In this document: piece by piece, positions 7,197 through 15,965 of the stretch | Position numbering within the stretch: position 1 is the stretch's first letter | Layout of the letters: each line of letters opens with the position of its first letter | Assembly (NCBI RefSeq): GCF_000385215.1 | Contig: NZ_ARQK01000055.1 | Location: forward strand, 1 to 64,000 | DNA length: 64,000 nucleotides | Reading direction: 5' to 3' | From: Thioalkalivibrio thiocyanoxidans ARh2 | GTDB lineage: Bacteria > Pseudomonadota > Gammaproteobacteria > Ectothiorhodospirales > Ectothiorhodospiraceae | Notes under the pieces: generated by a model | The model's input: only the letters and a program-made list of their open reading frames with translations | What the model was told of the DNA's origin: nothing | Databases searched by the model: none | Program-made: the position numbers and the translations under genes

Positions 7197-9539
7197 ATGC
7201 CCCGAAAACGTACTGCCCGTTCCCGCCGAGGTTCCCCATCTGGAGGCCTGCGCCGTTTCTTCGGTGCCGGGGCGTGGCTGCTTGCCGGGCTCTTGTTGGC
7301 CGGTATCGGGGTCGGGGCGGTGTACGTGGTCTCGCTGGACCAGGAGATCCGCGAGCGTTTCGAGGGGCAACGCTGGGCGTTGCCAGCCCGAGTCTATGCG
7401 CGCCCGCTGGAGCTCTACGACGGACGGGTGCTCACGCCGCAGGCGCTGGAAACCGAACTCGAGGCGTTGAACTACCGTAGTAGCGCCGAGGGCAGTGGGC
7501 CTGGCGAATACCGCGTAGACGGAAACCGGGTCTCGTTCACTACCCGACCCTTCACCTTCGGTGACGGGCCGGAGCCCGCCCATTCGGTCCGAGTGGACTT
7601 CGGCGATGGACGGGTCCAGTCCATCCGCGAGCAAGGGAACGACGAGCGGGTGGACCTGATGCGCGTCGAGCCCTTGCTGATTGGGAGCATCTATCCGACC
7701 CATGGCCAGGATCGCATCCTGGTCTCGATCGACGAGGTGCCGCGCGAACTGATTGGTGCGCTGCTTGCGATCGAGGACCGGCGCTTCATGTCGCACCGTG
7801 GGGTGGACCCGGCGGGGATTGCCCGGGCCGCCATGGCGAACCTGCGGGCGGGCCGGACGGTCCAGGGTGGCAGCACGCTGACACAGCAGCTGGTCAAGAA
7901 CTTCTACCTCACAAGGGACCAGACGCTGGCGCGCAAGGCCAACGAGGCGGTTATGGCCCTGTTGCTGGAGCGCCGCTATTCCAAGCGGGAGATCCTCGAG
8001 GCCTATCTCAATGAGGTGTATCTGGGACAGGCTGGCGAGCGCGCCATCCACGGCTTCGGTCAGGCCTCGCAGTTCTACTACCAGCGCCCCCTGAACGAGC
8101 TGCGCCTGGATCAGCTGGCGCTGCTGGTGGGGCTCGCCCGTGGTGCGAGTTACTACGATCCGCGCCGCCACCCCCAGCGTGCCAAGGCGCGCCGCGATCA
8201 GGTGCTGCGGGCGATGCTGGAGACCGGCCTGGCCGATGCCGAACAGGTCGAGGCCGCGCTGGATACGGAACTGGATGTATCCCCCGTTGTGCCTCGGGGG
8301 CGGAGCCGTTTCCCGGCGTTTCTCGACATGGTGCGTCGCGAGCTTCGCGCCGACTACGCGGACGAGGATCTGCGCAGCGAGGGGCTCCGGATCTTCACCA
8401 CGATGGACCCGGTCGTGCAGCTGACCCTGGAAGAACGCCTGGAAGCGGGCGTGGATCGTGTGATCGAACAGCGCGGCTCCAGGCTGGATGGACTGCAGGC
8501 CGCCGGGGTCGTGACTGATCCGCAGGCGGGTGAGGTGCTGGCCGTTGTGGGGGACCGGAATCCGCAGTATCCGGGCTACAACCGGGCGGTGGAGGCGCAG
8601 CGCCAGGTGGGGTCGGTACTCAAGCCATTCGTCTATCTGGCGGCGCTCACGCAGCCCGGGCGCTATACGCTTGCGACCGTGCTCGATGACAGCCCGATGA
8701 CCGTCCAGCTGCCGCATGGCGAGCCCTGGACGCCACGCAATTTCGATCGCGAACACCGGGGCGAAGTAACGGCATGGGAGGCGCTGGTACAGTCCTACAA
8801 CGTCGCCACGGTCCGGCTGGCCGAAGAGATCGGCATTTCGCAGCTGATTGATGTGCTGCAGACGCTTGGCCTGCAGCGCACGCCGGCACCGCTGCCCTCG
8901 CTGGCCCTCGGCGCGATCGAGTTGTCGCCGCTGCAGGTGGCCGGGCTGTATCAGGCGCTGGCCAATGGGGGCTATGCGACCGGCACCCGTGCGATCCGCG
9001 ATGTCCTCGATCTCGAGGACGAGGTCCTGTCTCACTATGGTCTGGAACTGCGAGGGGCCGTACCCGATGGCGCGGTCAGCCTGCTGACCCACGCCCTCCA
9101 TGATGTGACCACGGAGGGTACCGGGCGGCAGATCGCCCAGCGTCTCCCGGGACAAGTGGTCGCCGGCAAGACCGGTACCACGAACAACTTCCGCGACAGC
9201 TGGTTTGCCGGCTTCGATGATCGTTACGTCACGGTGGTCTGGCTGGGCATGGACGACAATGAAGCGACGGGCCTGACTGGCGGGGCGGCGGCAGCACCCA
9301 TCTGGGCCGACGTGATGGCCGGTCTGGGTGTCCAGTCGCTGCGGCTCGATCATCATCCCGAGGTTGCCTACCAGGAGGTTGATCTGAAGTCCGGTCTCCG
9401 TGTGGAAGAGGAGGATCATGCCTGCGAGGCGGTGAAAGCACTCCCGTTCTGGCAGAATTCCATTCCCGAGGGCCGTGCCGACTGCGACACGGGCTATGCC
9501 CCGGACGAACGAGGCTTTTTCGAGAGACTGTTCCGTTGA
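7197..9539 (+). CDS. mrcB: Penicillin-binding protein 1B, bifunctional murein synthase
   Basis: A 780-residue class A PBP that polymerises glycan strands and cross-links them in the periplasm. A basic cytoplasmic tail (RKRTARSRRG) is followed by a membrane span (about 25-45) and a UB2H-like region. The GT51 glycosyltransferase shows EDRRFMSHRG near 192 and QGGSTLTQQLVKN near 222. The transpeptidase has catalytic S473-V-L-K476, S533-Y-N and K658-T-G-T. I chose the ATG at 7197, which gives the basic tail; the frame is open further upstream. The stop overlaps the start of the TPR lipoprotein gene. Confidence 0.95.
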   Translation: MPRKRTARSRRGSPSGGLRRFFGAGAWLLAGLLLAGIGVGAVYVVSLDQEIRERFEGQRWALPARVYARPLELYDGRVLTPQALETELEALNYRSSAEGSGPGEYRVDGNRVSFTTRPFTFGDGPEPAHSVRVDFGDGRVQSIREQGNDERVDLMRVEPLLIGSIYPTHGQDRILVSIDEVPRELIGALLAIEDRRFMSHRGVDPAGIARAAMANLRAGRTVQGGSTLTQQLVKNFYLTRDQTLARKANEAVMALLLERRYSKREILEAYLNEVYLGQAGERAIHGFGQASQFYYQRPLNELRLDQLALLVGLARGASYYDPRRHPQRAKARRDQVLRAMLETGLADAEQVEAALDTELDVSPVVPRGRSRFPAFLDMVRRELRADYADEDLRSEGLRIFTTMDPVVQLTLEERLEAGVDRVIEQRGSRLDGLQAAGVVTDPQAGEVLAVVGDRNPQYPGYNRAVEAQRQVGSVLKPFVYLAALTQPGRYTLATVLDDSPMTVQLPHGEPWTPRNFDREHRGEVTAWEALVQSYNVATVRLAEEIGISQLIDVLQTLGLQRTPAPLPSLALGAIELSPLQVAGLYQALANGGYATGTRAIRDVLDLEDEVLSHYGLELRGAVPDGAVSLLTHALHDVTTEGTGRQIAQRLPGQVVAGKTGTTNNFRDSWFAGFDDRYVTVVWLGMDDNEATGLTGGAAAAPIWADVMAGLGVQSLRLDHHPEVAYQEVDLKSGLRVEEEDHACEAVKALPFWQNSIPEGRADCDTGYAPDERGFFERLFR

Positions 9540-10087
9540 TGACCTTTATGCCCACCATGCGCCTGAGCCCGTGGCTTCGGCCCCAGCCGTTCGCTGCATT
9601 GCTGGCTGCGATGTTTCTGGCTGCCTGTGCGGTGCCGGAAACACGGGCACCGGCGCCGGAGCAGCCCCCGGCAGCCGAGGCACCCGAGCCGGAGCCGATC
9701 CCGCACGAGGATGCGCGGGAGCCCGAGCCTGCTGCGGAGCCGGAGGCCACGCCGTCGGCCGCGCTGGCCCTGGCCGAGCAGGCGGAAGGCTCGCGCAGCG
9801 AGGGCAACCTCGAGCGCGCTGCCCAGCAGCTGGAACGTGCCCTGCGGATTGCCCCGCGCGATGCCGCGTTGTGGCACCAGATGGCCCGCATCCGGCTGGA
9901 GCAGGGCAATTACCCCCAGGCGGACCGTCTGGCCGGGCGCTCGCTGCAGCTGGGCGGCGAACGGGATCGCTCCCTTGCTCTGGAAAACTGGCGGGTGATC
10001 AGGGCCGCGCGCGAGGCGATGGGTGACGAAGAAGGCGCTCGGGAGGCCCAGGAGGCCATTCAGAGGCTGGAAACCGGCGTTGTCTGA
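9539..10087 (+). CDS. TPR-repeat lipoprotein
   Basis: About 182 residues. A signal peptide ends in the lipobox LAAC, followed by a long proline/glutamate/alanine-rich linker. A C-terminal helical region (ALAEQAEGSRSEGNLERAAQ, then QLERALRIAPRDAALW) matches the tetratricopeptide pattern. Its position straight after mrcB, with the ATG overlapping the mrcB stop (TGATG), suggests a role around murein synthesis, comparable to LpoB being a lipoprotein activator of PBP1B. That link is inference; this is not an LpoB sequence. ATGs at 9548 and 9557 are alternative starts. Confidence 0.8.
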   Translation: MTFMPTMRLSPWLRPQPFAALLAAMFLAACAVPETRAPAPEQPPAAEAPEPEPIPHEDAREPEPAAEPEATPSAALALAEQAEGSRSEGNLERAAQQLERALRIAPRDAALWHQMARIRLEQGNYPQADRLAGRSLQLGGERDRSLALENWRVIRAAREAMGDEEGAREAQEAIQRLETGVV

Positions 10088-12074
10088 GTTCGCTGAATCA
10101 CCCGCGACGGTCGAATCCGGGTCGGCAGCGGTGCGCGCTCTGAGTCCCGGGGGCGATTTGGCCGAGGCACTGCACGGGTTTCGCCCGCGCGAGCCGCAGC
10201 AGCGCATGGCGGCGGCCGTCGAGTCGGCTCTGGGGCAGGCCCCGACCGCATTGCTGGTCGAGGCTGCCACCGGGGTTGGCAAGACCTATGCCTATCTGGT
10301 GCCGGTCCTGCAGGCACGGCGCAAGGCGCTGGTGTCGACGGGCACCAAGACGCTGCAGGACCAGCTCTTTGATCGTGACCTGCCAACGGTATGCGAGGCG
10401 CTGGGCTACCGTCCGCGCACCGCACTGTTGAAGGGCCGCGCCAACTACCTGTGCCATTACCGCCTGGAACTCGCTGCCGCCGAGGCCCGGGGGCAGACGC
10501 AGCGTGGCGCCCGGCGCGAGCGCATGCCCGTGATCGAAGCGCTGCGTCAGTTCGCGCGCACCCATCCCACCGGCGATCTTGGACAGGCCGGCATACTGGC
10601 CGAAGACTCGCCCCTGTGGCCACAGGTGACCTCCACGGTCGACAACTGCCTGGGCGGCGAGTGTCCGCAGTACAACGACTGCTTTGTGGTGCAGGCGCGC
10701 AAGCGCGCACAGGACGCCGATGTCGTGGTCGTGAATCACCACCTCCTGCTGGCCGACATGGCATTGAAGGAAGAGGGCTTTGGCGAACTCCTGCCGGAAG
10801 TGGATGCCGTGATCGTGGACGAGGCGCATCAGCTGCCGGAGATCGCCGGGGCATTCTTTGGCGTGGCTGTGGGAAGCCGGGCGCTGCGCGACCTGGCGCG
10901 GGACGTGCGTCGGGAGCAAGAGCAGGCCGCCCCGGAGATGGTGGCGATTCGCGAGGCCGCGGTAGATCTCGAGACCGTGGTGAAGACGCTGCTCGATGCG
11001 ACACAGGGCATGGACGCCCGCGCCGCCTGGGATGCGGTGAACGAGAGGGGCCGGATGGACCCGTCGATCGAAGAACTGGACAAGGCCCTCTGCACGTTGG
11101 TTGATGCCCTGGCGCCGGCCGTCGAACGGGGGCCCGGCCTCGAGCAGGTGCAGGGGCGTGTACTGCTGATGCGGGAACGCCTGCAGGCCTGGCGCGAAGA
11201 TACGCCGGATACCGTGGCCTGGGTGGAGCGCTTCGCCCAGAGCCTGATCCTGCACAGGACGCCGCTGGATGCCGCGCGACCGCTGGCGCAACGGCGGGCC
11301 GCACGCCCCGCCGCCTGGGTATTCACCTCGGCGACGCTGGCCGTTGGGGAAGATTTCAGCCACGCCGCGCGCCGGCTGGGCCTTCCTGTGGATGTCGCCC
11401 AGGAGCGCCTGGAAAGCCCGTTCGACTTCGGCCGCCAGGCTTGTCTGGTGCATCCGCAGCCGCCGCTGCCCAACCCGAACAGCCCCGACTTTACGCGGGC
11501 CTGTGTCGCCTGGGCCTGGCCGCTGCTGCGCGATAACCCGGGTGGCGGGTTCTTTCTGTTTACCAGCCATCGTGCCCTGCAGGAAGCGGCGACACTGCTG
11601 CGGGCCGAGCTGCCCGACCGCGAACTGCTGGTGCAGGGCGAGCAGCCCCGGAACGACCTGCTCGCGCGCTTTCGCGAGAGCGGGAACGCCTGGTTGCTGG
11701 GGGCCCACAGCTTCTGGGAGGGCGTCGACATCCGGGGCGAGGCCCTGTCGGTGGTGATCATCGACCGGCTGCCGTTTGCGGCGCCGAACGATCCGGTGTT
11801 GCAGGCCCGCGCGCAGGCGCTGGAGGCCGAAGGTCGCTCGCCGTTCATGGAGTTCAGCCTGCCGCAGGCGGTGCTGGCCCTGAAGCAGGGGGCCGGGCGC
11901 CTGATTCGCGATGCCAATGACTCCGGCATCCTCGCGATCTGTGATCCCCGCCTGACTGGAAAGTCCTATGGGCGCCGGTTCCTGGCCAGCCTTCCACCGT
12001 TTTATCGGACGCGGGATCCGATTGCGGCGCTGCAGTTTCTCGCGACCGCCCGGGAGCGTGTGGGATGCGACTGA
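10080..12074 (+). CDS. DinG/YoaA-family ATP-dependent helicase (XPD-like, iron-sulfur)
   Basis: A superfamily 2 helicase of about 660 residues. Walker A is EAATGVGKT, the Walker B box is VDEAHQLPE, and the C-terminal motifs are HSFWEGVDIRGE and QGAGRLIRD. Four cysteines between them (one in LCHYR, then CLGGECPQYNDC) fit the XPD-type 4Fe-4S cluster. YoaA and DinG unwind damaged or structured DNA; the short Fe-S and arch regions fit YoaA better than DinG. The start is uncertain. TTG at 10080 overlaps the end of the lipoprotein gene, the frame is open back to GTG 10023, and GTG 10131 is also possible. tsaB starts inside its 3' end. Confidence 0.88.
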   Translation: MSEFAESPATVESGSAAVRALSPGGDLAEALHGFRPREPQQRMAAAVESALGQAPTALLVEAATGVGKTYAYLVPVLQARRKALVSTGTKTLQDQLFDRDLPTVCEALGYRPRTALLKGRANYLCHYRLELAAAEARGQTQRGARRERMPVIEALRQFARTHPTGDLGQAGILAEDSPLWPQVTSTVDNCLGGECPQYNDCFVVQARKRAQDADVVVVNHHLLLADMALKEEGFGELLPEVDAVIVDEAHQLPEIAGAFFGVAVGSRALRDLARDVRREQEQAAPEMVAIREAAVDLETVVKTLLDATQGMDARAAWDAVNERGRMDPSIEELDKALCTLVDALAPAVERGPGLEQVQGRVLLMRERLQAWREDTPDTVAWVERFAQSLILHRTPLDAARPLAQRRAARPAAWVFTSATLAVGEDFSHAARRLGLPVDVAQERLESPFDFGRQACLVHPQPPLPNPNSPDFTRACVAWAWPLLRDNPGGGFFLFTSHRALQEAATLLRAELPDRELLVQGEQPRNDLLARFRESGNAWLLGAHSFWEGVDIRGEALSVVIIDRLPFAAPNDPVLQARAQALEAEGRSPFMEFSLPQAVLALKQGAGRLIRDANDSGILAICDPRLTGKSYGRRFLASLPPFYRTRDPIAALQFLATARERVGCD

Positions 12075-12766
12075 TCGCCATCGAGACCTGTACCGAGATG
12101 TGCTCCGCCGCCTTGTGGGTGGACGGCGTCCTGGAAAGCGTCGAGGTCCGCGCCCCGCGCCAGCATGGCGAGCTGATTCTCCGGCAGGTGGAGGAGCTGC
12201 TGGCTCGGTCGGATATCGCTCGCACGTCCCTGGATGCCGTCGCCGTGGGGCGTGGCCCCGGGGCGTTCACGGGTGTCCGCCTCGGCTTGGGCGTTGCGCA
12301 GGGGATGGCCTTCGCGCTGGATTGTCCGGTCATCCCGATATCGACCCTGCAGACGCTCGCACAGCAGATCGTGAGTGAACGACCCGATGCCCCGCCGGGC
12401 GAGGTGCTTGCGGCCCTCGACGCCCGCATGGGCGAGGTGTACTGGAGCCTGCATGCGATTGTCGACGGGCGTGCGCAGTCTGCGCCGGAGCAGGTCACGG
12501 CACCCAGTCAGGTGTTGCCCGCCTGGCGCGGCACTCCGGATCGGGGCATTGGCGCCGGGTTCGCCGCCTATCCCGAACTGGTCGAGCGCAGCGGCCTGAG
12601 CGAGGAACGGCTCTATCCGGATGCGCTGCCGCGGGCGCGCGAGGTCGCTGTGCTGGCCGTGGATGCCTGGGAACGGGGCGAAGCCATCCCGCCCGAACAG
12701 GCCCAGCCCGTTTATCTGCGCGACAACGTCGCCGAGCCGTCGAGGCCGCGAGGGGCGGGAACGTGA
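12065..12766 (+). CDS. tsaB: TsaB, tRNA threonylcarbamoyladenosine biosynthesis protein
   Basis: A 233-residue ASKHA-fold protein. With TsaD and TsaE it forms the complex that adds threonylcarbamoyl to A37 of ANN-decoding tRNAs. It opens with MRLIAIETCTEMCSAAL and has the family block VGRGPGAFTGVRLGLGVAQG near residues 60-80, both characteristic. The ATG overlaps the helicase gene by 10 bases and the stop overlaps the truD start by 4, so the three genes are coupled. Confidence 0.93.
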   Translation: MRLIAIETCTEMCSAALWVDGVLESVEVRAPRQHGELILRQVEELLARSDIARTSLDAVAVGRGPGAFTGVRLGLGVAQGMAFALDCPVIPISTLQTLAQQIVSERPDAPPGEVLAALDARMGEVYWSLHAIVDGRAQSAPEQVTAPSQVLPAWRGTPDRGIGAGFAAYPELVERSGLSEERLYPDALPRAREVAVLAVDAWERGEAIPPEQAQPVYLRDNVAEPSRPRGAGT

Positions 12767-13818
12767 CCACAACGCCGCTGTACCCGTGGTCGCCGCCGAT
12801 TACCGGGCGGATGAAAACGGCTCCGGAAGATTTCTGCGTGTTCGAACGCCCCGCGACCGAGCCGGAGGGCAGTGGCGAGCATCTGTGGCTGGAGATCGAA
12901 AAGCGCTTGCTCAACACCGAGGATGTTGCCGTCGCGCTGGCGCGGGCGTGCGGGGTGCCGCGGGGCCAGGTGAGCTATGCCGGGCGCAAGGACCGGCAGG
13001 CCGTCACGCGGCAGTGGTTCAGCGTGCAGTGCAGGGCCGCGGCCGAACCGGACTGGCAATCTCCGGCGAGCTTGATGGAGCGGTTGGGCGAACACGCAGA
13101 CGGCGAGGTTCGGGTGATGCGTGCCGAACGGCATTCGCGCAAGCTGCGCACCGGACACCTCGCGGGGAACCGCTTTGTCGTCTGGCTGCGCGAGGTTGCG
13201 GGCGATCGCGACATGGCGGAACAGATCCTTCGGCGTATCCGGCAGCAGGGGGTGCCGAACTACTTCGGTCAGCAGCGCTTCGGCCGCCGCAACCTGGAAC
13301 AGGCCGAGCAGTGGCTGGGCGGCGGAAGGGCGCCCCGGGGGCGCAACCAGCGCAGCCTGCTGCTGTCAGCGGCGCGTTCCGCGATCTTCAATGCTGTGCT
13401 GGCCGAGCGTGTGGCTGACGATACCTGGGCACGGTTTCTGCCGGGCGACGTGGCGACGTTCCAGGGGTCCGGCAGTGTGTTCGCGGTTCCCGAGGTGACC
13501 GCGGATATCGAGCAGCGCCTGGTGGAAGGGGCGATTCACCCGACGGGCCCGCTATGGGGTCGCGGAGAGGCATTAACGACAGGCGATGTGCGCATTCGGG
13601 AGGCGGAGTGCGCCCGACGTTTCGAGACCCTGGCGTCGGGTCTTGAGGCCCAGGGCATGAAGCCGGCACGCCGTGCCCTCAGGATGCTTCCCGGTTCACT
13701 CGGCTGGGAGTGGCAGGGAGATGACTTGCGGCTGGAGCTTGAGCTCGGCCCCGGCGAATACGCGACCAGTATTCTTGACGCACTGATCAGCGAGGCACCT
13801 GAAGCCCTCGCGCTGTAG
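12763..13818 (+). CDS. truD: TruD, tRNA pseudouridine(13) synthase
   Basis: 351 residues, the usual TruD length. The enzyme isomerises U13 in tRNA-Glu. The catalytic aspartate lies in YAGRKDRQAVT (near residue 80), and the other family motifs are GVPNYFGQQRFGR and AGNRFVVWL. It starts at GTG 12763, overlapping the tsaB stop (GTGA). In many gammaproteobacteria truD is directly followed by surE. Here a three-gene minus-strand insert (LOV, cytochrome, Smr) separates them. Confidence 0.95.
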   Translation: MTTTPLYPWSPPITGRMKTAPEDFCVFERPATEPEGSGEHLWLEIEKRLLNTEDVAVALARACGVPRGQVSYAGRKDRQAVTRQWFSVQCRAAAEPDWQSPASLMERLGEHADGEVRVMRAERHSRKLRTGHLAGNRFVVWLREVAGDRDMAEQILRRIRQQGVPNYFGQQRFGRRNLEQAEQWLGGGRAPRGRNQRSLLLSAARSAIFNAVLAERVADDTWARFLPGDVATFQGSGSVFAVPEVTADIEQRLVEGAIHPTGPLWGRGEALTTGDVRIREAECARRFETLASGLEAQGMKPARRALRMLPGSLGWEWQGDDLRLELELGPGEYATSILDALISEAPEALAL

Positions 13819-13829
13819 TGGCCTGACGG

Positions 13830-14273
13830 TCAGACGGAACGGGCCCCGGTTTGCCTGAGCTCTTGTTCCGCTTTTTCGGCGCGCTGCTCGGCCTCGATCC
13901 GGGCCGTAATGTCTTTCTGGATGCCGATGTAGTAGGTCAGGTGATCTTCGTCGTTGAACACGGGTGTGAGCGACAGCTCGTTCCAGAACAACGAGCCATC
14001 CTTGCGGTAGTTGCGCAACGTGACGCGGCAGGGCCGGTTCTCCCGTATCGAGGCGCGGATCTCGGCGCGCGCTTCCTGATCGGTGTCGTCACCCTGAAGG
14101 AAGCGGCAATCGCGGTAGAGGATCTCCTCCGAGCGATAACCGGTCAGTTCTTCGAAAGCGCGATTGACGTAGATCAGGATGTGGTCGTCGCCTTCGCGTT
14201 CGGCGATCACGACGCCGTCGTTGGAGGCGTCGACCGCGAGGGCCAGGAGCTCGGCATCAATCGTTCGTGTCAT
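13830..14273 (-). CDS. Short LOV-domain blue-light photoreceptor
   Basis: A 147-residue single PAS/LOV domain with short N- and C-terminal helices and no output domain. All flavin-site residues of LOV sensors are present: photoactive Cys56 in YRDCRFLQG (58-61 is FLQG), Asn88 in RNYRKDG, Asn98 in LFWNEL, and Gln119 in YIGIQKD. Layout and length match the Pseudomonas putida short LOV proteins (SB1/SB2 type), where light forms a cysteinyl-flavin bond and changes dimer shape. I chose the ATG at 14273; the frame is open 90 bases further. It is convergent with truD, 11 bases apart. Partners are unknown. Confidence 0.9.
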   Translation of the reverse strand: MTRTIDAELLALAVDASNDGVVIAEREGDDHILIYVNRAFEELTGYRSEEILYRDCRFLQGDDTDQEARAEIRASIRENRPCRVTLRNYRKDGSLFWNELSLTPVFNDEDHLTYYIGIQKDITARIEAEQRAEKAEQELRQTGARSV

Positions 14274-14405
14274 GGTTCGGTCACATTCGTTTTCTGGGCG
14301 ACCCGGCGGGAGCGCCCTTGAGGGGCGACCGCCCTGGCTAACCCGGTGCTTCGAAGTTATCACGAATGTTCCCCGATGCGGGGGTGGTTCTAGCGTCGGA
14401 CAGGA

Positions 14406-14431
14406 GAAAGGCCGCCCGGAGGCGGCCTTTC
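14406..14431 (-). terminator. Hairpin, probable terminator of the DUF3365 cytochrome gene
   Basis: A perfect 11 bp stem (GAAAGGCCGCC at 14406-14416 and GGCGGCCTTTC at 14421-14431) with the tetraloop CGGA. It lies just past the 3' end of the minus-strand cytochrome gene. The following T content is modest, so termination strength is uncertain. It sits upstream of the LOV gene and so separates the two minus-strand units. Confidence 0.7.
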
Positions 14432-14453
14432 AAGGGTGTTGCTGTCGGGTACT

Positions 14454-15062
14454 TTACATCTCTTGCGTGATGGTGAAGGCACCGCGAACCTCGCCTTCGC
14501 TGTAGCCTGTGGCCTGGTCATCGGGGTACAGGCGTTCCAGGGCGTGTTTCACGTCCCGGTCGATGTCCGTGCCATGGCAGGCGAGGCAGGCACCACCGGT
14601 TGGAATCGCCGACATGAAGCGGAAGCGGGCGCCGTCCTCGTCCTCGACCACTTCGTGGCGCGGGGCGAGTTCATTGGCCGGGATGCCGTCGGCATGCTGG
14701 GACTCAAAGTGTTCCAGCTGGATTCGTTCCCACTCGTCCGGACTGTTGTCGGGGTTGCGGATCTTCAGGCTGGTGCGGCCCACTTCCCAGCCCGTGTCGG
14801 CGGCGATGTCATCCGCGATTTCGGGGGCCCGCTCGTTACACACCTCGATGGCCTGGGTGGGGCCGCCTTCTTCCATTGCGGCGACGAGTTCACCCTGAAG
14901 GGTGCTGGCGAACTGCTCGATGGCGGCGCGCGTTTCGGCGATGCGCTCCTGCAGCTCTTCGTCGGTCATCGCCTTGCTCTGCTCGTCGCCAAGGGCGTGG
15001 CCACTTGTGCCCACGAATGCGGCCAGGCCAAGGGCGATCGGGGCTAGTTTCCTGATGTTCAT
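14454..15062 (-). CDS. DUF3365 (Tll0287-like) exported mono-heme protein
   Basis: 202 residues with a Sec signal peptide (cleavage near HALG, residue 25). A DUF3365 domain follows, including AIEVCNERAP near 71-80 and RTSLKIRNPDN near 96-106. A single c-type heme motif CLACH spans 159-163. Such proteins are periplasmic heme sensors or electron carriers, often fused to signalling domains. Here the domain stands alone as a soluble protein. The start is the ATG at 15062. The gene lies upstream of the LOV gene on the same strand with a hairpin between, so a joint light/redox role is possible but not shown. Confidence 0.87.
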   Translation of the reverse strand: MNIRKLAPIALGLAAFVGTSGHALGDEQSKAMTDEELQERIAETRAAIEQFASTLQGELVAAMEEGGPTQAIEVCNERAPEIADDIAADTGWEVGRTSLKIRNPDNSPDEWERIQLEHFESQHADGIPANELAPRHEVVEDEDGARFRFMSAIPTGGACLACHGTDIDRDVKHALERLYPDDQATGYSEGEVRGAFTITQEM

Positions 15063-15114
15063 GAATAGGGCCTCCCAATGCACGGTCCGTTGCGCCCCAC
15101 GGGGCTATACAATA

Positions 15115-15136
15115 CTTGTACGGATAATGGTACGAG
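15115..15136. promoter_or_regulatory. Inverted repeat, candidate operator upstream of the cytochrome gene
   Basis: CTTGTAC at 15115-15121 and GTACGAG at 15130-15136 are complementary at 6 of 7 positions with 8 bases between. They lie about 55 bases upstream of the cytochrome start in an AT-richer stretch that also holds TATACAAT. The 218 bp gap between the cytochrome and smr genes contains nothing else I can identify. Confidence 0.35.
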
Positions 15137-15279
15137 TTCTGGGGATTTGCAAGGATCGGGACGGGAAAAATGTGAACCAGGCCCGCCTTGCCTTCCCAGC
15201 CTGGAACCAGTCTAAGGTCAACGATCAGTAAATGGGAATATGTGACTGAAGTATAGCTGGAGGGCGCCTTAACGCTGCG

Positions 15280-15843
15280 TTAACGGGGTTTTGCTGCGTG
15301 CCGTTTCAGGAGGACATACACAGCCCCGGTGCCACCATCGGTGGGTGGCGCAGAGCAGAACGCCAGCACATCCTGGCGCTGGCGAAGCCAGTGATCGGTC
15401 AGGCCCTTCAGTACCGGTCCTTTCTGGCGGGAGCGCATACCCTTTCCGTGGACCACGCGCACGCAGAGCCTCCCGCGTTCGCGCGCCTGATCGAGAAACA
15501 GGGCGATGGCCTGTCTGGCCTCTTCGGCGAACATCCCGTGCATGTCGAGCTCGTCTTCCACGCGGTAGTGCCCGTTTCGCAGCTTGCGGAACACACGCTG
15601 GCTAATGCCGTTGCGGGCGTAGCGGAGCTCGTCACCCGGCTGGAGATCGGATGCACCGATCGGGTCGCTGAGCCAGTCGGCATGGGCAGCGGCCTCGTCA
15701 CGGTCCCGCTGGCGTGCCCGGGCGGGCGGGCGGGGTTTGCCCGTATCGGCCTGGTCATGCTGCAGGCGTCGCACATCGCCAATCGCGCGCAGGAATTCGT
15801 CCGCGTCGTTGGACATCTGGTTGGGATCGTCGCCGGAGTTCAT
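15280..15843 (-). CDS. Smr-domain protein
   Basis: 187 residues. The charged N-terminal half (about 1-60, rich in Arg, Asp and Gln) looks disordered. The C-terminal Smr domain has LDMHGM at 99-104 and the HGKG signature at 132-135 ([14 protein letters not shown]), as in E. coli SmrA/YdaL-type proteins. Smr domains of the MutS2 type nick DNA or cleave RNA; stand-alone Smr proteins have been linked to ribosome rescue (SmrB) or DNA cleavage. It is divergent from surE, with about 120 bases between. Confidence 0.9.
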   Translation of the reverse strand: MNSGDDPNQMSNDADEFLRAIGDVRRLQHDQADTGKPRPPARARQRDRDEAAAHADWLSDPIGASDLQPGDELRYARNGISQRVFRKLRNGHYRVEDELDMHGMFAEEARQAIALFLDQARERGRLCVRVVHGKGMRSRQKGPVLKGLTDHWLRQRQDVLAFCSAPPTDGGTGAVYVLLKRHAAKPR

Positions 15844-15965
15844 GGCAGGATACTCGCGTTTTCAGTGGCGTGGACGGAGACGGGCCTCGGGAGTGCGAGG
15901 TTCATGATCACGCGCCCTGTTCCGATTCCAGTATATTAGGCATCTTCCCAGCGACCCCAATCCGC

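Noticed and set aside
7149-9419. A 756-codon open frame antisense to mrcB
   Set aside because: High GC content creates long antisense frames. The opposite strand encodes a complete PBP1B with all active-site motifs, and the antisense translation shows no domain.
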